DNA of 64,000 nt, from assembly GCF_016862795.1 (NCBI RefSeq), contig NZ_BONQ01000107.1, positions 62,001 through 126,000 on the forward strand, written 5' to 3'. Positions 50,871-59,514 of this stretch are shown here, one piece after another (position 1 is the stretch's first letter; every line of letters starts with the position of its first letter). Under the pieces are notes generated by a model. It worked only from the letters and a program-made list of their open reading frames with translations. It searched no databases and was not told where the DNA came from. Both the position numbers and the translations under genes were made by a program. The stretch is from Dactylosporangium siamense. Lineage in GTDB: Bacteria; Actinomycetota; Actinomycetes; Mycobacteriales; Micromonosporaceae.

Positions 50871-51644
50871 ATGACTGTGGAGCGGAATCCGTTGTGGCGG
50901 GGTGTCGCGGTGGCGCTGGTGACGCTGTTCGAGGCGGACGGGTCGGTGGATGTCGCGGGCACGGCCCGGCACGCTGAGCGCCTTGTCGCTTCCGGTGTGC
51001 GGGCGGTCCTGGTGGCGGGGTCGACGGGTGAGGCGGACGCGTTGGGTGATGGTGAGCGGGTGGCGTTGGTGGCGGCGGTGCGGCAGGCGTGTCCCGGGGT
51101 GCCGGTGATCGCGGGTGCGGGTGGTGCGTGGGCGGGTCCTGCGGCGGAGTTGACGGCGGCGTCGGTGGCGGTGGGTGCGGATGCGGTGCTGGTGGCGCCG
51201 CCGCGGCGGGCGGGGGATCTGCGGGTGTTCTACGAGCGGGTGGTGTCGGCGGCGGATGGGCGGCCGGTGCTGGCGTATCACTTTCCGGTGGTGGCGGGTG
51301 GTGCGGTGCCGGTGGAGGTGTTGCCGTCGTTGCCGGTGGTGGGGGTGAAGGACTCGACGGGTGATGTGGAGCGGTTGTTGCGGTTGCTGACGGAGTGGGA
51401 CGGCGCGGTGTACGTGGGTTCTTCGGCGCTGGTGTCGACGGCGGGGATGCTGGGTGCGGCGGGGGCGATCCTGGCGGTGGCGAACGTGGCGGCGGAGGAT
51501 TGTGTGGCGGCGTGGGAGGGGGATCCGGCGGCGCAGTTGCGGTTGGTGGGTCCGCATGTGGCGGCGAGGACGGGGTTTCCGCATGGGTTGAAGCGTCTGG
51601 TTGCGGAGCGGTTCGGGACGTCGACGGCGGCGCGGATGGGGTGA
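50871..51644 (+). CDS. Dihydrodipicolinate synthase family aldolase, short
   Basis: 257 residues, class I aldolase barrel. GSTGEADALGDGER (about 45-58) matches the family signature, Tyr is in LAYHFPV and the Schiff-base Lys in VGVKDSTGD. It is about 35 residues shorter than DapA, so it probably handles another 2-keto acid. The ATG has TAGGGT 6 nt upstream. Codons are biased to G and T at third positions, in contrast to the other DapA-like gene at 27064. Confidence 0.83.
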   Translation: MTVERNPLWRGVAVALVTLFEADGSVDVAGTARHAERLVASGVRAVLVAGSTGEADALGDGERVALVAAVRQACPGVPVIAGAGGAWAGPAAELTAASVAVGADAVLVAPPRRAGDLRVFYERVVSAADGRPVLAYHFPVVAGGAVPVEVLPSLPVVGVKDSTGDVERLLRLLTEWDGAVYVGSSALVSTAGMLGAAGAILAVANVAAEDCVAAWEGDPAAQLRLVGPHVAARTGFPHGLKRLVAERFGTSTAARMG

Positions 51645-51725
51645 CCGGGTTACGGTCCGGTTTCGGGGTGTAAGAAGCCGTCGCGGTGTGTTGACCGGGG
51701 GTGGTCGGCGGATTTCCATGGGTGT

Positions 51726-52097
51726 ATGGGTGACGACGCGCTGGTGGCGGAGCGGTCGGGGTTGATCTCGTCGATGTTGGCGGTGATCGATCGGCGCGAC
51801 TGGGGTGATCTGGTGGATCTGGTCACGGATGACGTGGTGTATCACCGTCCGGGTTGTCCGCCGATCGAGGGGGTGGACGCGTTCGTGGCGTTCTACCGGA
51901 AGCGGTGCATCGTGGCGTCGGGGCGGCATGCGGTGGACCGGTGTGTGGAGGCCGGCGGGCAGGGGTTCGTGTGGGGCCGGTTCGAGGGGATGTCGCATTC
52001 GGGGGTGCCGTTGAACGAGATCTTCGCGGACTGGTTCGAGGTTCGTGACGGTCGGGTGGCGCGGCGCCGGACGTTCTTCTACCGCCCGGCGATCTGA
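51726..52097 (+). CDS. SnoaL-like / NTF2-fold protein
   Basis: 123 residues, cone-shaped alpha+beta NTF2 fold: an opening helix, DWGDLVDLVTDDVVYHRPG, GVDAFVAFYRKR and the closing DWFEVRDGRVARRRTFFYRP. Members are isomerases, hydrolases or ligand-binding proteins; this one cannot be assigned a substrate. It sits between the aldolase and an alpha/beta hydrolase on the same strand. Confidence 0.82.
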   Translation: MGDDALVAERSGLISSMLAVIDRRDWGDLVDLVTDDVVYHRPGCPPIEGVDAFVAFYRKRCIVASGRHAVDRCVEAGGQGFVWGRFEGMSHSGVPLNEIFADWFEVRDGRVARRRTFFYRPAI

Positions 52098-52154
52098 GGA
52101 GCGGTCCGGAAATCGCGTGGCGTGCCGGGGCGGTGGGGTGGAGGATGCCTCGGC

Positions 52155-52979
52155 GTGACGGTGCATGAGTTTCGGACGGCGTCCGGGGTGCGGCTGCGGC
52201 CGGTGGCGGAGCGGCCCGGTGACCTGAACTGGTTGTTGTTGCCGGGTGGGCCGGGGATCGGGTCGGAGAGTTTGCGGGGCCTGGCGGACGCGGTCGGTGT
52301 CGCGGGTGTGACGTGGCTGGTTGACCTGCCGGGTGACGGCTCGAATCTCGTCGTCGGTGGTGATCCGTTCGCGGGGTGGCCGGGGGTGCTGGTCGAGGCG
52401 GCGGAGGCGTTGCCGCGGGTGGTGTTCGTCGGGCATTCGACGGGTGGGATGTATCTGCTGTCGGTGCCGGAGCTGGAGCCGTTGCTGGCGGGGCTGGTGC
52501 TGGTCAGTTCGGCGCCGCATGCCGGGTGGATGCAGCAGTTCGTGGGGATGACGCAGGAGTGTCCGTTGCCGGCGGCTGAGGCGGCGGGTGCGGTGTATGG
52601 GGCTGATCCGACGGATGAGCATCTGCGGCGGCTGACGGTGGCGGCGGTGCCGTGGAGTTTCACGCCGGCGGGTGTGGCGGCCGGTGCGGAGTTGATGGCT
52701 CGGATGCCGTTCAACGCGGCTGCGGTCGAGTGGTCGGCGCAGAATTTCGACAGCACGTATGTGTCGCGGTGGTGGCCGGCGCGGCTGCCGACGCTGGTCG
52801 TCGGTGGGGTGCAGGACCGGGTCGTCGCGCAGTCGTTGTGGGATGAGCCGCGGTATCGGGGTGGTCATGTGCTGCACCGCCGGATCGAGGGGGCGGCGCA
52901 CTTCCCGTGGGTTGAGCGTCCGGACGGGGTGCGGGCCGCGTTTCACGAGCTGGCGGCGGCCGTCCCCGCGGCACGCTGA
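52155..52979 (+). CDS. Alpha/beta hydrolase
   Basis: 274 residues. LLPGGPGIG near the start is the oxyanion loop, the nucleophile elbow is VGHSTGG (about residue 95), the acid lies in VGGVQDRV and the histidine in GAAHFPW. It resembles proline iminopeptidase-like or general esterase/lipase proteins. GTG 52155 is the likely start (the GTG two codons later is possible). A terminator shared with the convergent VOC gene follows the stop. Confidence 0.85.
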   Translation: MTVHEFRTASGVRLRPVAERPGDLNWLLLPGGPGIGSESLRGLADAVGVAGVTWLVDLPGDGSNLVVGGDPFAGWPGVLVEAAEALPRVVFVGHSTGGMYLLSVPELEPLLAGLVLVSSAPHAGWMQQFVGMTQECPLPAAEAAGAVYGADPTDEHLRRLTVAAVPWSFTPAGVAAGAELMARMPFNAAAVEWSAQNFDSTYVSRWWPARLPTLVVGGVQDRVVAQSLWDEPRYRGGHVLHRRIEGAAHFPWVERPDGVRAAFHELAAAVPAAR

Positions 52980-53019
52980 CCGGACGGCCGGCCCGCGGGC
53001 GGCGGGGACGGCCGTCCGG
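52980..53019. terminator. Bidirectional hairpin terminator
   Basis: CCGGACGGCC (52980-52989) and GGCCGTCCGG (53010-53019) form a perfect 10-bp stem between the convergent hydrolase and VOC genes. Confidence 0.68.
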
Positions 53020-53027
53020 GTCTGGAG

Positions 53028-53492
53028 TCAGCCGGCGTGTGGGACGGCGACGTCGAGGATCCAGGTGACGCCGAACCGGTCGGTGAGCATTCCGAAGCCC
53101 GGTGTCCATGGTGAGGGGCCGTACTGCTCGATGAGGTCGGCGCCGTCGGCGAGTTTGGTCCACAGTGCGCTGACTTCTTCGGTGGTGTCGCCGCGGACGG
53201 ATACGAAGCATTCCTGGTTGGTGAGGGTTGTGCCGTTGTCGCGGGTGGTGGTGGTGGTTGGTGTGGTCGCGGCTGGGGCGTGGCTGGGCACGTCGTAGGC
53301 CATGATGCTGAAGCCGTTGTCGGCGGTGACCTGGCCGAAGACGAGGTTGTCGGCGTCGGGGAGGTGTTTGGGCAGGCCGAAGTCGCTGTAGGTGATGGTG
53401 GTGAGGTGGCCGCCGAACACTGACTGGTAGAACTCCAGCGCCGTGCGGGCGGTGCCGCGGAAGTTCAGGTGGGTGGTGGTGGTGATGGGCAT
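53028..53492 (-). CDS. VOC-family (PhnB/glyoxalase-like) protein
   Basis: 154 residues. The PhnB-type pattern is present: THLNFRGTARTALEFYQSVFGG, TYSDFG, SIMAYDVP, NQECFVSV and a closing DRFGVTWILDV. A Thr-rich stretch (TTPTTTTTRDNGTT) lies in the middle. These proteins bind metal and modify small molecules or act as resistance proteins. AAGGAG 6 nt before ATG 53492 fixes the start. It is divergent from a WYL regulator (94 bp), which may control it. Confidence 0.88.
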   Translation of the reverse strand: MPITTTTHLNFRGTARTALEFYQSVFGGHLTTITYSDFGLPKHLPDADNLVFGQVTADNGFSIMAYDVPSHAPAATTPTTTTTRDNGTTLTNQECFVSVRGDTTEEVSALWTKLADGADLIEQYGPSPWTPGFGMLTDRFGVTWILDVAVPHAG

Positions 53493-53586
53493 GGTGGGCT
53501 CCTTGTTGAGGCAGGACCGGCTCGCGGCAAAGGTTCGCAGTGGTGGGTGACAGGGTGTGGCACCTTCTGCGGGCAGGATCGGGTGT

Positions 53587-54552
53587 ATGCCGAAGACGTC
53601 TGCGCGACTGTTGGCCCTGCTGTCGTTGTTGCAGGCTCGCCGGGACTGGTCCGGCACGGTGTTGGCCGAGCGCCTGGACGTGAGTCTGCGGACGGTGCGC
53701 CGGGACGTCGATCGGCTTCGGGAGCTCGGGTATCCGATCGTCGCGGTGAAGGGTCCGGATGGTGGTTATCGGCTCGGCGCGGGCGCGGAGCTGCCGCCGT
53801 TGTTGTTCGACGACGAGCAGGCTGTTGCGTTGACGGTCGCTCTGCAGGTCGTTGCCACCAGTCCCGGCAACGGGTTCGCGGAGGCTGCCGTGCGGGCCTT
53901 GCACACGATCCGGCAGGTGATGCCGTCGCGGCTGCGGCACCGTGTCGACGCGCTGCGGGTCACGGCTGTTGAGCCCTGGCCGGTTGATCCGGTTGACGGT
54001 GGCGTGCTGCTGGCGGTGAGCGCCGCGGTGCGGGCGTGTGAGGTGCTGCGGTTCGGTTATGGCTCCGGTGGTGTGGATGGGTCTGTGCGCCGGGTCGAGC
54101 CGCATCATGTGATCACGTGGGGTGGTCGCTGGTATCTGGTCGGGTGGGATCTGGACCGGGACGGCTGGCGCACGTTCCGGGTCGACCGGATCGCGTTGCG
54201 GACCCCTGGCGGTCCCCGTTTCGTTCCCCGGGTGGTGCCGGGAGGGGATGTCGCGGCGTATGTCATTGGGGCGTTTCGTGGCTCTGGTGACGCGTCGGGT
54301 GGTTGGCCGTGCCGGGGCACGGTGATCCTGGATCTGCCGGCGGCGGCTGTGGCGGTCTATACCCGTGATGGCCTTGTTGAGGAGGTCGGCCCGGATCGTT
54401 GCCGGTTGACCTTCGGCTCGTGGTCCTGGCCGAGTCTGGCTGCCGCTGCGGCCCGGTTTGACGCCGATATCGAGGTTGTCGGTCCGGCGGAGCTCTGCGA
54501 CGCGTTCGTGCGGCTCGCGGGGCGGTTCGCCCGGGCCGTTGAGCGGTTCTGA
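53587..54552 (+). CDS. YafY-type HTH-WYL transcriptional regulator
   Basis: 321 residues. Amino-terminal winged helix (about 1-60; DVSLRTVRRDVDRLRELGYPI, then GGYRLGAG), a WYL domain (about 130-220; RWYLVGWDLDRDGWRTFRVDRI) and a WCX carboxy-terminal extension. WYL domains bind nucleic acid or nucleotide ligands. ATG 53587 begins the HTH directly. Divergent from the VOC gene; convergent with the UvrA-like gene (6 bp). Confidence 0.92.
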   Translation: MPKTSARLLALLSLLQARRDWSGTVLAERLDVSLRTVRRDVDRLRELGYPIVAVKGPDGGYRLGAGAELPPLLFDDEQAVALTVALQVVATSPGNGFAEAAVRALHTIRQVMPSRLRHRVDALRVTAVEPWPVDPVDGGVLLAVSAAVRACEVLRFGYGSGGVDGSVRRVEPHHVITWGGRWYLVGWDLDRDGWRTFRVDRIALRTPGGPRFVPRVVPGGDVAAYVIGAFRGSGDASGGWPCRGTVILDLPAAAVAVYTRDGLVEEVGPDRCRLTFGSWSWPSLAAAAARFDADIEVVGPAELCDAFVRLAGRFARAVERF

Positions 54553-54558
54553 GCGCGG

Positions 54559-56514
54559 TTATCCGTGGGTCAGGTCGTGGCGGAGGGCGTCGGCGGTGTG
54601 GGAGCCGGTGGCGTGGGTGAGTTGTTCGGGGGTGCCTTCGAAGACGATGGTGCCGCCAGCGGTGCCGGCTTCGGGGCCGAGGTCGATGATCCAGTCGGCG
54701 TTTTTGATGATGTCGAGGTTGTGTTCGATGACGATGACGGTGTTGGTGCGGGTGACGAGGCGTTCGATGATGTCGAGTAGGTGTTGGATGTCGGCCATGT
54801 GCAGGCCGGTGGTGGGTTCGTCCATGACGTAGACGGTGCCGGTCTTGTGGAGTTGGGTGGCGAGTTTGAGGCGTTGGCATTCGCCGCCGGAGAGGGTGCT
54901 CAGTGGTTGGCCGAGGGTGAGGTAGTGCAGGCCGACGTCGTTGAGGGCGTGCAGGACGGGTTGGATGGTGGGTTCGGTGAAGAAGGTGGCGGCGGTTTCG
55001 GTGGTCATGTCGAGGATGTCGGCGATGGTGTTGCCGCGGAGTTGGTGTTGGAGGACTTCGGGGCGGAAGCGCCGGCCGTGGCAGTCGTCGCAGGTGGTTG
55101 GGTGGCCTGCGATGAAGGTGAGGTCGGTGTGGGTGGTGCCGAGGCCGTGGCAGGTGGGGCAGGCGCCGGTGGAGTTGGCGCTGAAGAGGCCGGGGCTGAC
55201 GTTGTTGGCTTTGGCGAGGAGGGTGCGGATGCTGGTCATGATGCCGGTGTGGGTGGCTGGGTTGGCGCGGGTGGAGGTGCTGAGGGGGGTTTGGTCGATG
55301 ACGACGGCGGTGGGGTGTTGGGTGAGGAACGCGTCGTTGATGAGGGTGCTTTTGCCGGAGCCGGCGACGCCGGTGATGACGGTGAGGATGCCGGTGGGGA
55401 TGTCGACGGTGAGTTTTTTGAGGTTGTTGGTGTGGGCGTCGGTGATGGTGAGGGTGCCGGTGGGGGTGCGGACGTCGGTTTTGAGGGGGAGTCGGTGGCG
55501 CAGGTGCCGGCCGGTGTGGGTGCGGGCGTAGGGGAGGGCTTCGAGGGTGCCTTCGTAGACGATTTCGCCGCCGTGGGGGCCGGCGTCGGGGCCGAGGTCG
55601 ATGATGTGGTCGGCGATGGTGATGACGTCGCGGTCGTGTTCGACGACGAGGACGGTGTTGCCTTTGTCGCGGAGTTTGCGGAGCAGGGTGGTGAGGCGGG
55701 CGACGTCGCGGGCGTGGAGGCCGATGCTGGGTTCGTCGAAGATGTACAGCATTTCGACGAGGGCGCTGCTGAGGTGGCGGACGGTTTTGACGCGTTGGGA
55801 TTCGCCGCCGGACAGGGTGTTGGTGGGGCGGTCGAGGGTGAGGTAGCCGAGGCCGATGTCGATGAGGTGGGTGATGCGGTGGCGGAGGGTTTCGATGATG
55901 GGTGCGGTGGTTTCGTCGGTGAAGAGGCGCAGGACGGCGAGGAGTTCGGCGGTTTCCATGGCGGTGAGGTCGGTGATGGCGTAGCCGTCGATGCGGCTGT
56001 TGCGGGCGGCGGTGTTGAGGCGGGTGCCGCGGCAGGTGGGGCAGGTTTCGGTTGGTTGGGTGGTGTGGCCGGTGCCGTGGCAGTCGGGGCACATGCCGTG
56101 GGGGTGGTTGAAGGAGTAGGTGTTGGCGGGGCCGATGTGGGGTTGGGCGGCGTGGCTGTAGAGGATGCGGAGGATGGCGTTGATGTCGGTGGCGGTGCCG
56201 ACGGTGGAGCGGGGGCCGCCGGCGAGGCGGTGCTGGTCGACGATGACGGCGGCGGAGAGGTTGTCGATGTGGTCGAGGTCGGGTTGGGCGGCGTGGGGTA
56301 GGCGGGTGCGGGCGTAGGTGGTGAAGGTGTCGTTGAGTTGGCGTTGGGCTTCGGCGGCGATGGTGTCGAAGACGAGTGACGTTTTGCCGGATCCGGAGAC
56401 GCCGGTGAAGACGGTGATGGCGTGTTTGGGGATCTGGACGGTGATGTTCTTGAGGTTGTTCTCCCTGGCGCCGGTGATGGTGATGTGGGTCGGGGCTGGT
56501 TCGAACACGGTCAC
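54559..56514 (-). CDS. Short UvrA-like ABC ATPase
   Basis: 651 residues with two ABC modules: GVSGSGKTS and LSGGESQR in the first half, GVAGSGKST and LSGGECQR in the second. Two zinc fingers (CPDC...CPTC and CPTC...CDDC) match UvrA. At 651 residues it lacks much of the insert of the 950-residue UvrA, including the UvrB-binding region, so it is a paralogue, perhaps for drug resistance or alternative DNA binding. The GTG start shares a GTGA overlap with the upstream EEP gene. Confidence 0.88.
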   Translation of the reverse strand: MTVFEPAPTHITITGARENNLKNITVQIPKHAITVFTGVSGSGKTSLVFDTIAAEAQRQLNDTFTTYARTRLPHAAQPDLDHIDNLSAAVIVDQHRLAGGPRSTVGTATDINAILRILYSHAAQPHIGPANTYSFNHPHGMCPDCHGTGHTTQPTETCPTCRGTRLNTAARNSRIDGYAITDLTAMETAELLAVLRLFTDETTAPIIETLRHRITHLIDIGLGYLTLDRPTNTLSGGESQRVKTVRHLSSALVEMLYIFDEPSIGLHARDVARLTTLLRKLRDKGNTVLVVEHDRDVITIADHIIDLGPDAGPHGGEIVYEGTLEALPYARTHTGRHLRHRLPLKTDVRTPTGTLTITDAHTNNLKKLTVDIPTGILTVITGVAGSGKSTLINDAFLTQHPTAVVIDQTPLSTSTRANPATHTGIMTSIRTLLAKANNVSPGLFSANSTGACPTCHGLGTTHTDLTFIAGHPTTCDDCHGRRFRPEVLQHQLRGNTIADILDMTTETAATFFTEPTIQPVLHALNDVGLHYLTLGQPLSTLSGGECQRLKLATQLHKTGTVYVMDEPTTGLHMADIQHLLDIIERLVTRTNTVIVIEHNLDIIKNADWIIDLGPEAGTAGGTIVFEGTPEQLTHATGSHTADALRHDLTHG

Positions 56515-57497
56515 TCCTGGGTGCCCTGGGTGGGTGGTGCGGTGTCGGCGGCGAGGTGGAGTTCGGCGATGACGGCGCGGTGGTCGCTGCCGGGCACGGT
56601 GCGGGTGCCGACGTCGCCGATGCCGATGCGTCGGTCGGCGAGGACGTGGTCGAGGGTGACCCATGGGACGGTTCGTTGGCCCCGTATCCGCTGGAACGGC
56701 CAGGTCGGGGCGAGGCCGCGGCCGCGGGCGGCGGCGGCGTCGCGGTAGCCGGTGCGCAGGAGGCGGCGGAGCGGGCCGTGGTCGAGGGTGGCGTTGAAGT
56801 CGCCGAGGAGGATCTGTGGCACGGGTCCGCCGGCGGGTGGTTGCGCGGCGAGGTTGCGGGCCCAGCAGCGGGTGTGTCCGGGGCGGGGTGCGCACGGGTG
56901 CGCGGATTCGACGTGGACCGGCCCGGCGCCGGGCACGTGGACGGTCGCTCCGGCCTGCAGCATCCCGCACGGGTGCTGGCGGGCGAGGCCGGGTTGGACG
57001 CCGTCGGCGGGGGTCAGCGGGTGCCGGCTGAACAGGGCGGAGCCGTGGCCGTGGCGGGCGGGGTGGGTGACGCGGAACGGCAGGAGTCCGTCGATGCCGG
57101 CGGCGTCGAGGGCGTCGAGGGCGCCGGTGGTGAGTTCCTGCACGGCGAGGACGTCGACGTCGTCGATCTTCACCTGTTTGGCGAGTGCTGCCATGTCGCC
57201 GCGGTCGTAGAGGATGTTGGCGGTCATCACCCGCAGTGTCGCCCCGGGACGACCTTGCGGCCGGCTGGCGAGGAGCCGCGGCACCACCACCGCCGACAGG
57301 GCCGCCCAGGCGAGGATGCACACCAGCCACGGCCCCACGGCGTCCGTGATGGCGGCGGCGACCGCGGCGAGCAGCGCGATCGGCGCCGTGTAGGGCGTGA
57401 ACGCCATGATCTGCACCAGCGGTGTGCCCCGCTCCGAACCGGTCAGTCTGACCAGGGTGAACCCTGCCAGGACCGCCGCGACCCCCCACAGCACCAT
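56511..57497 (-). CDS. Membrane-anchored endonuclease/exonuclease/phosphatase family protein
   Basis: 328 residues. Three amino-terminal hydrophobic helices (about 1-75) are followed by an EEP hydrolase domain: RVMTANILY, VLAVQEL (metal Glu), HGSALFSR, LLGDFNAT and the catalytic PGSDHRA. It would cleave phosphodiester bonds, probably outside the membrane. The ATG has TAGGTT 7 nt upstream, whose TAG is the stop of the preceding gene. Overlaps the UvrA-like start (GTGA). Confidence 0.88.
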   Translation of the reverse strand: MVLWGVAAVLAGFTLVRLTGSERGTPLVQIMAFTPYTAPIALLAAVAAAITDAVGPWLVCILAWAALSAVVVPRLLASRPQGRPGATLRVMTANILYDRGDMAALAKQVKIDDVDVLAVQELTTGALDALDAAGIDGLLPFRVTHPARHGHGSALFSRHPLTPADGVQPGLARQHPCGMLQAGATVHVPGAGPVHVESAHPCAPRPGHTRCWARNLAAQPPAGGPVPQILLGDFNATLDHGPLRRLLRTGYRDAAAARGRGLAPTWPFQRIRGQRTVPWVTLDHVLADRRIGIGDVGTRTVPGSDHRAVIAELHLAADTAPPTQGTQE

Positions 57498-57507
57498 GCG
57501 GCTGAAC

Positions 57508-58686
57508 CTACCTGGCCGGTGTGACAGTTTCGGTCAGGCGCCGTTCCAGGGGGGTGCGGAATCGTGGGGTCACCCGGATGTCGCCGATCCAGTGGGTGAG
57601 CCGGTCGGCGTGCCGGTCGACGGTTGCCCGTACGGCGGCCGAAGCATCCGGCGTGAGCAGCTCGGCGACGACGCGGTCGGTGTGTGCCCAGCCGCCGATG
57701 ATGCGGCCGTCGGCCCAGATGGTCGGGCCGGGGTTGCCGGTGCGGTCGAACAGGGCCGGTGCGTGTGGTCCGAGGTACCAGTCGCGGCCGGCCCAGCCCA
57801 TGACGGTGGGGTCGAGGGCGGGGAGCAGTGCTACCCACGGCGGTGGGGTGGGGACGTCGTCGATGTCGTCGGCGAGGACGATGCCGGTGCCGCCGCCGTC
57901 GAGGGTGACGGTGGCGGTGTCGAGGGCGGCGAGGGCGGCGCGGGTGTGGGTGAGGGTCCACCCGGTCCACCATTTGAGGTCGGCGACGGTTCCGGGGCCG
58001 TAGCGGGCGAGCCACGCGTGTGCGAGGGCGGCGCGGGCAACCGCAGGGTCCAGGTCGGGCAGTGGTCCGGGGAGCCATTCGTCGAGGAGGTGCCAGGTGT
58101 ATTGGGTGCTGGTCCAGGTGCCGTTGGGGCGGCCGCGGACGATGCGTCCCTCGGCGGCGAGCAGGAGCAGGGCGCGGCTGGTGACGTACTGGCTGCCCTG
58201 TGGGAAGTCGAGTGAGGTGCGCAGGCGGGGCACGTCGGTGGACAGTTGCGTGGCGGTGGCTGCGCCGCCGCGGTGGTGCAGGGCGGTGAGGGTGTCGGTG
58301 AGCAGCGTGTCGAGCCAGTCGGCGGTGCCGGCGCCGCATTGCTGGAGGTGTTTGATGAGGAGCCGGCGTTGTTCGGCGGCGACGGCGAGGGTGGCGGCGG
58401 CGTGGACGGTGGGGGCGGTGGTGGTGGGGACGACGAACATGGTGCGGCGCATCCCGAGCATCCGGAGCAGGCTGCGGCGGGTGTAGAGGGCGTCTTCGAC
58501 GTCGGTGACGGTGGGGGCGGCGAGGCGGGCGGCGGTGGACAGGTAGACGGTGGCGGCGTCGGTGGCGTGCAGGGCGACGAGGTCGGCGGCGACGGCGTCG
58601 GGGCCGGGTGCGCAGGGTGCGGCGAGGCCGTGTCGCCAGGCGAGTCTGGCGCGGCGTTGCGCGTCGCTGATATGCGGGCTGATCAC
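57508..58686 (-). CDS. Winged-helix DNA-binding domain protein (HTH_42)
   Basis: 392 residues similar to HTH_42 (AlkZ-like) proteins: LHATDAATVYLSTAARL, LYTRRSLLRMLGMRRTMFVVP, GPGTVADLKWWTGW and DPTVMGWAGRDWYLG. AlkZ-type relatives are DNA glycosylases for crosslinked or alkylated bases, and the QxQ/QxD catalytic motif of those enzymes is not clear here. GTG start at 58686 has TATCGT 7 nt upstream. First gene of a probable operon with the EEP protein and UvrA-like ATPase, suggesting a DNA-related role. Confidence 0.83.
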   Translation of the reverse strand: MISPHISDAQRRARLAWRHGLAAPCAPGPDAVAADLVALHATDAATVYLSTAARLAAPTVTDVEDALYTRRSLLRMLGMRRTMFVVPTTTAPTVHAAATLAVAAEQRRLLIKHLQQCGAGTADWLDTLLTDTLTALHHRGGAATATQLSTDVPRLRTSLDFPQGSQYVTSRALLLLAAEGRIVRGRPNGTWTSTQYTWHLLDEWLPGPLPDLDPAVARAALAHAWLARYGPGTVADLKWWTGWTLTHTRAALAALDTATVTLDGGGTGIVLADDIDDVPTPPPWVALLPALDPTVMGWAGRDWYLGPHAPALFDRTGNPGPTIWADGRIIGGWAHTDRVVAELLTPDASAAVRATVDRHADRLTHWIGDIRVTPRFRTPLERRLTETVTPAR

Positions 58687-58702
58687 CGGTGCAACGATAT
58701 GG

Positions 58703-58792
58703 TCACCGGCGCAGCGAGTCGACGTAGAGCGTGATGAGGACCAGCACGACGACTGCCGTGCCGAGGATGATCCAGACGAGCCCGACCCCCAT
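58703..58792 (-). CDS. 29-residue single-helix membrane peptide
   Basis: ATG 58792 to TGA 58703-58705. The peptide is one hydrophobic helix (LVWIILGTAVVVLVLITLYV) ending DSLRR. All but one of its variable codons end in G or C, as in real genes here. TACCGT stands 7 nt before the ATG, the same spacing as in the leaderless neighbours, which makes translation plausible. It lies 16 bp upstream of the winged-helix gene on the same strand. Too short for family assignment. Confidence 0.5.
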   Translation of the reverse strand: MGVGLVWIILGTAVVVLVLITLYVDSLRR

Positions 58793-58860
58793 GGATTCGA
58801 CGGTACCGATGGCAGCCCCCGCGGGGCGTCGCCTGCACGAGTGACATAGGGTCCGAGCCG

Positions 58861-59502
58861 ATGTCCACCGCATTCGTGCTCGCGCACACCAGTCTGTCTC
58901 CGGTCCCGCTCGTGCCTGAGGTGCGGTTGCGGTTGGCTGATGAGGCGATCGAGTTGTGGCAGTACACGGAGAAGTTCGCTGGTGGGGTGCAGTTGCCGCC
59001 GCCGTTCTGGGCGTTTGCGTGGGCGGGTGGGCAGGCCCTCGCGAGGTACATTTTGGACAATCCGGACCTGGTGCGTGGCCGGCGGGTCCTCGATGTGGCG
59101 GCCGGGTCGGGGCTGGTCGCGATCGCGGCGATGAAGGCCGGCGCGGCGCGGGTCACGGCGGTGGAGATCGACCCCCTCGCGGTGACGGCGATGGCGGTGA
59201 ACGCGGCCGCGAACGACGTGACCCTCGACGCGCGGCTGGAGGACGTGCTGCCCGGCGACGGCGGCGACGCCGAGGTGGTCCTGGCCGGTGACGTGTTCTA
59301 CAGCCGGGACATGACGGGGCAGGTGCTGGACTTCCTGCGGCGGGTCACCGCGCGGGGCGCGGACTGCCTGGTCGGGGACCCGGGGCGGGCGTACCTGCCG
59401 AAGGAGCACCTGCGGCTGGTCGCGGTGTATGACGTGCCGGTGCCGCAGACCCTGGAGGACACGCCGGTGAAGCGGACCACCGTGTGGCGGCCGGTTCTCT
59501 AA
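58861..59502 (+). CDS. Class I SAM-dependent methyltransferase (protein-lysine type)
   Basis: 213 residues. PPPFWAFAWAGGQALARYIL and the SAM-binding VLDVAAGSGLVAIAA followed by AVEIDPLAV match the ETFB-lysine / nicotinamide-N-methyltransferase-like family. In that group it methylates a protein lysine. TAGGGT lies 8 nt before the ATG. The TAA stop is part of the -10 hexamer of the next gene. Confidence 0.87.
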   Translation: MSTAFVLAHTSLSPVPLVPEVRLRLADEAIELWQYTEKFAGGVQLPPPFWAFAWAGGQALARYILDNPDLVRGRRVLDVAAGSGLVAIAAMKAGAARVTAVEIDPLAVTAMAVNAAANDVTLDARLEDVLPGDGGDAEVVLAGDVFYSRDMTGQVLDFLRRVTARGADCLVGDPGRAYLPKEHLRLVAVYDVPVPQTLEDTPVKRTTVWRPVL

Positions 59503-59514
59503 ACTGTCGCACCG

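Noticed and set aside
27064-51644. One of the two DapA-like genes named as lysine-pathway dapA
   Set aside because: Neither is next to other lysine genes; one is paired with LysR and the other is too short, so a gene symbol is not justified.
50166-52946. 926-codon minus-strand frame across the aldolase, NTF2-like and hydrolase genes
   Set aside because: Composition is Arg/Pro/His-rich and it is the mirror of three recognisable + strand genes.
54781-56301. 506-codon + strand frame rich in Gly/Val/Ala/Glu opposite the UvrA-like gene
   Set aside because: Low-complexity mirror of a gene with two ABC signatures.
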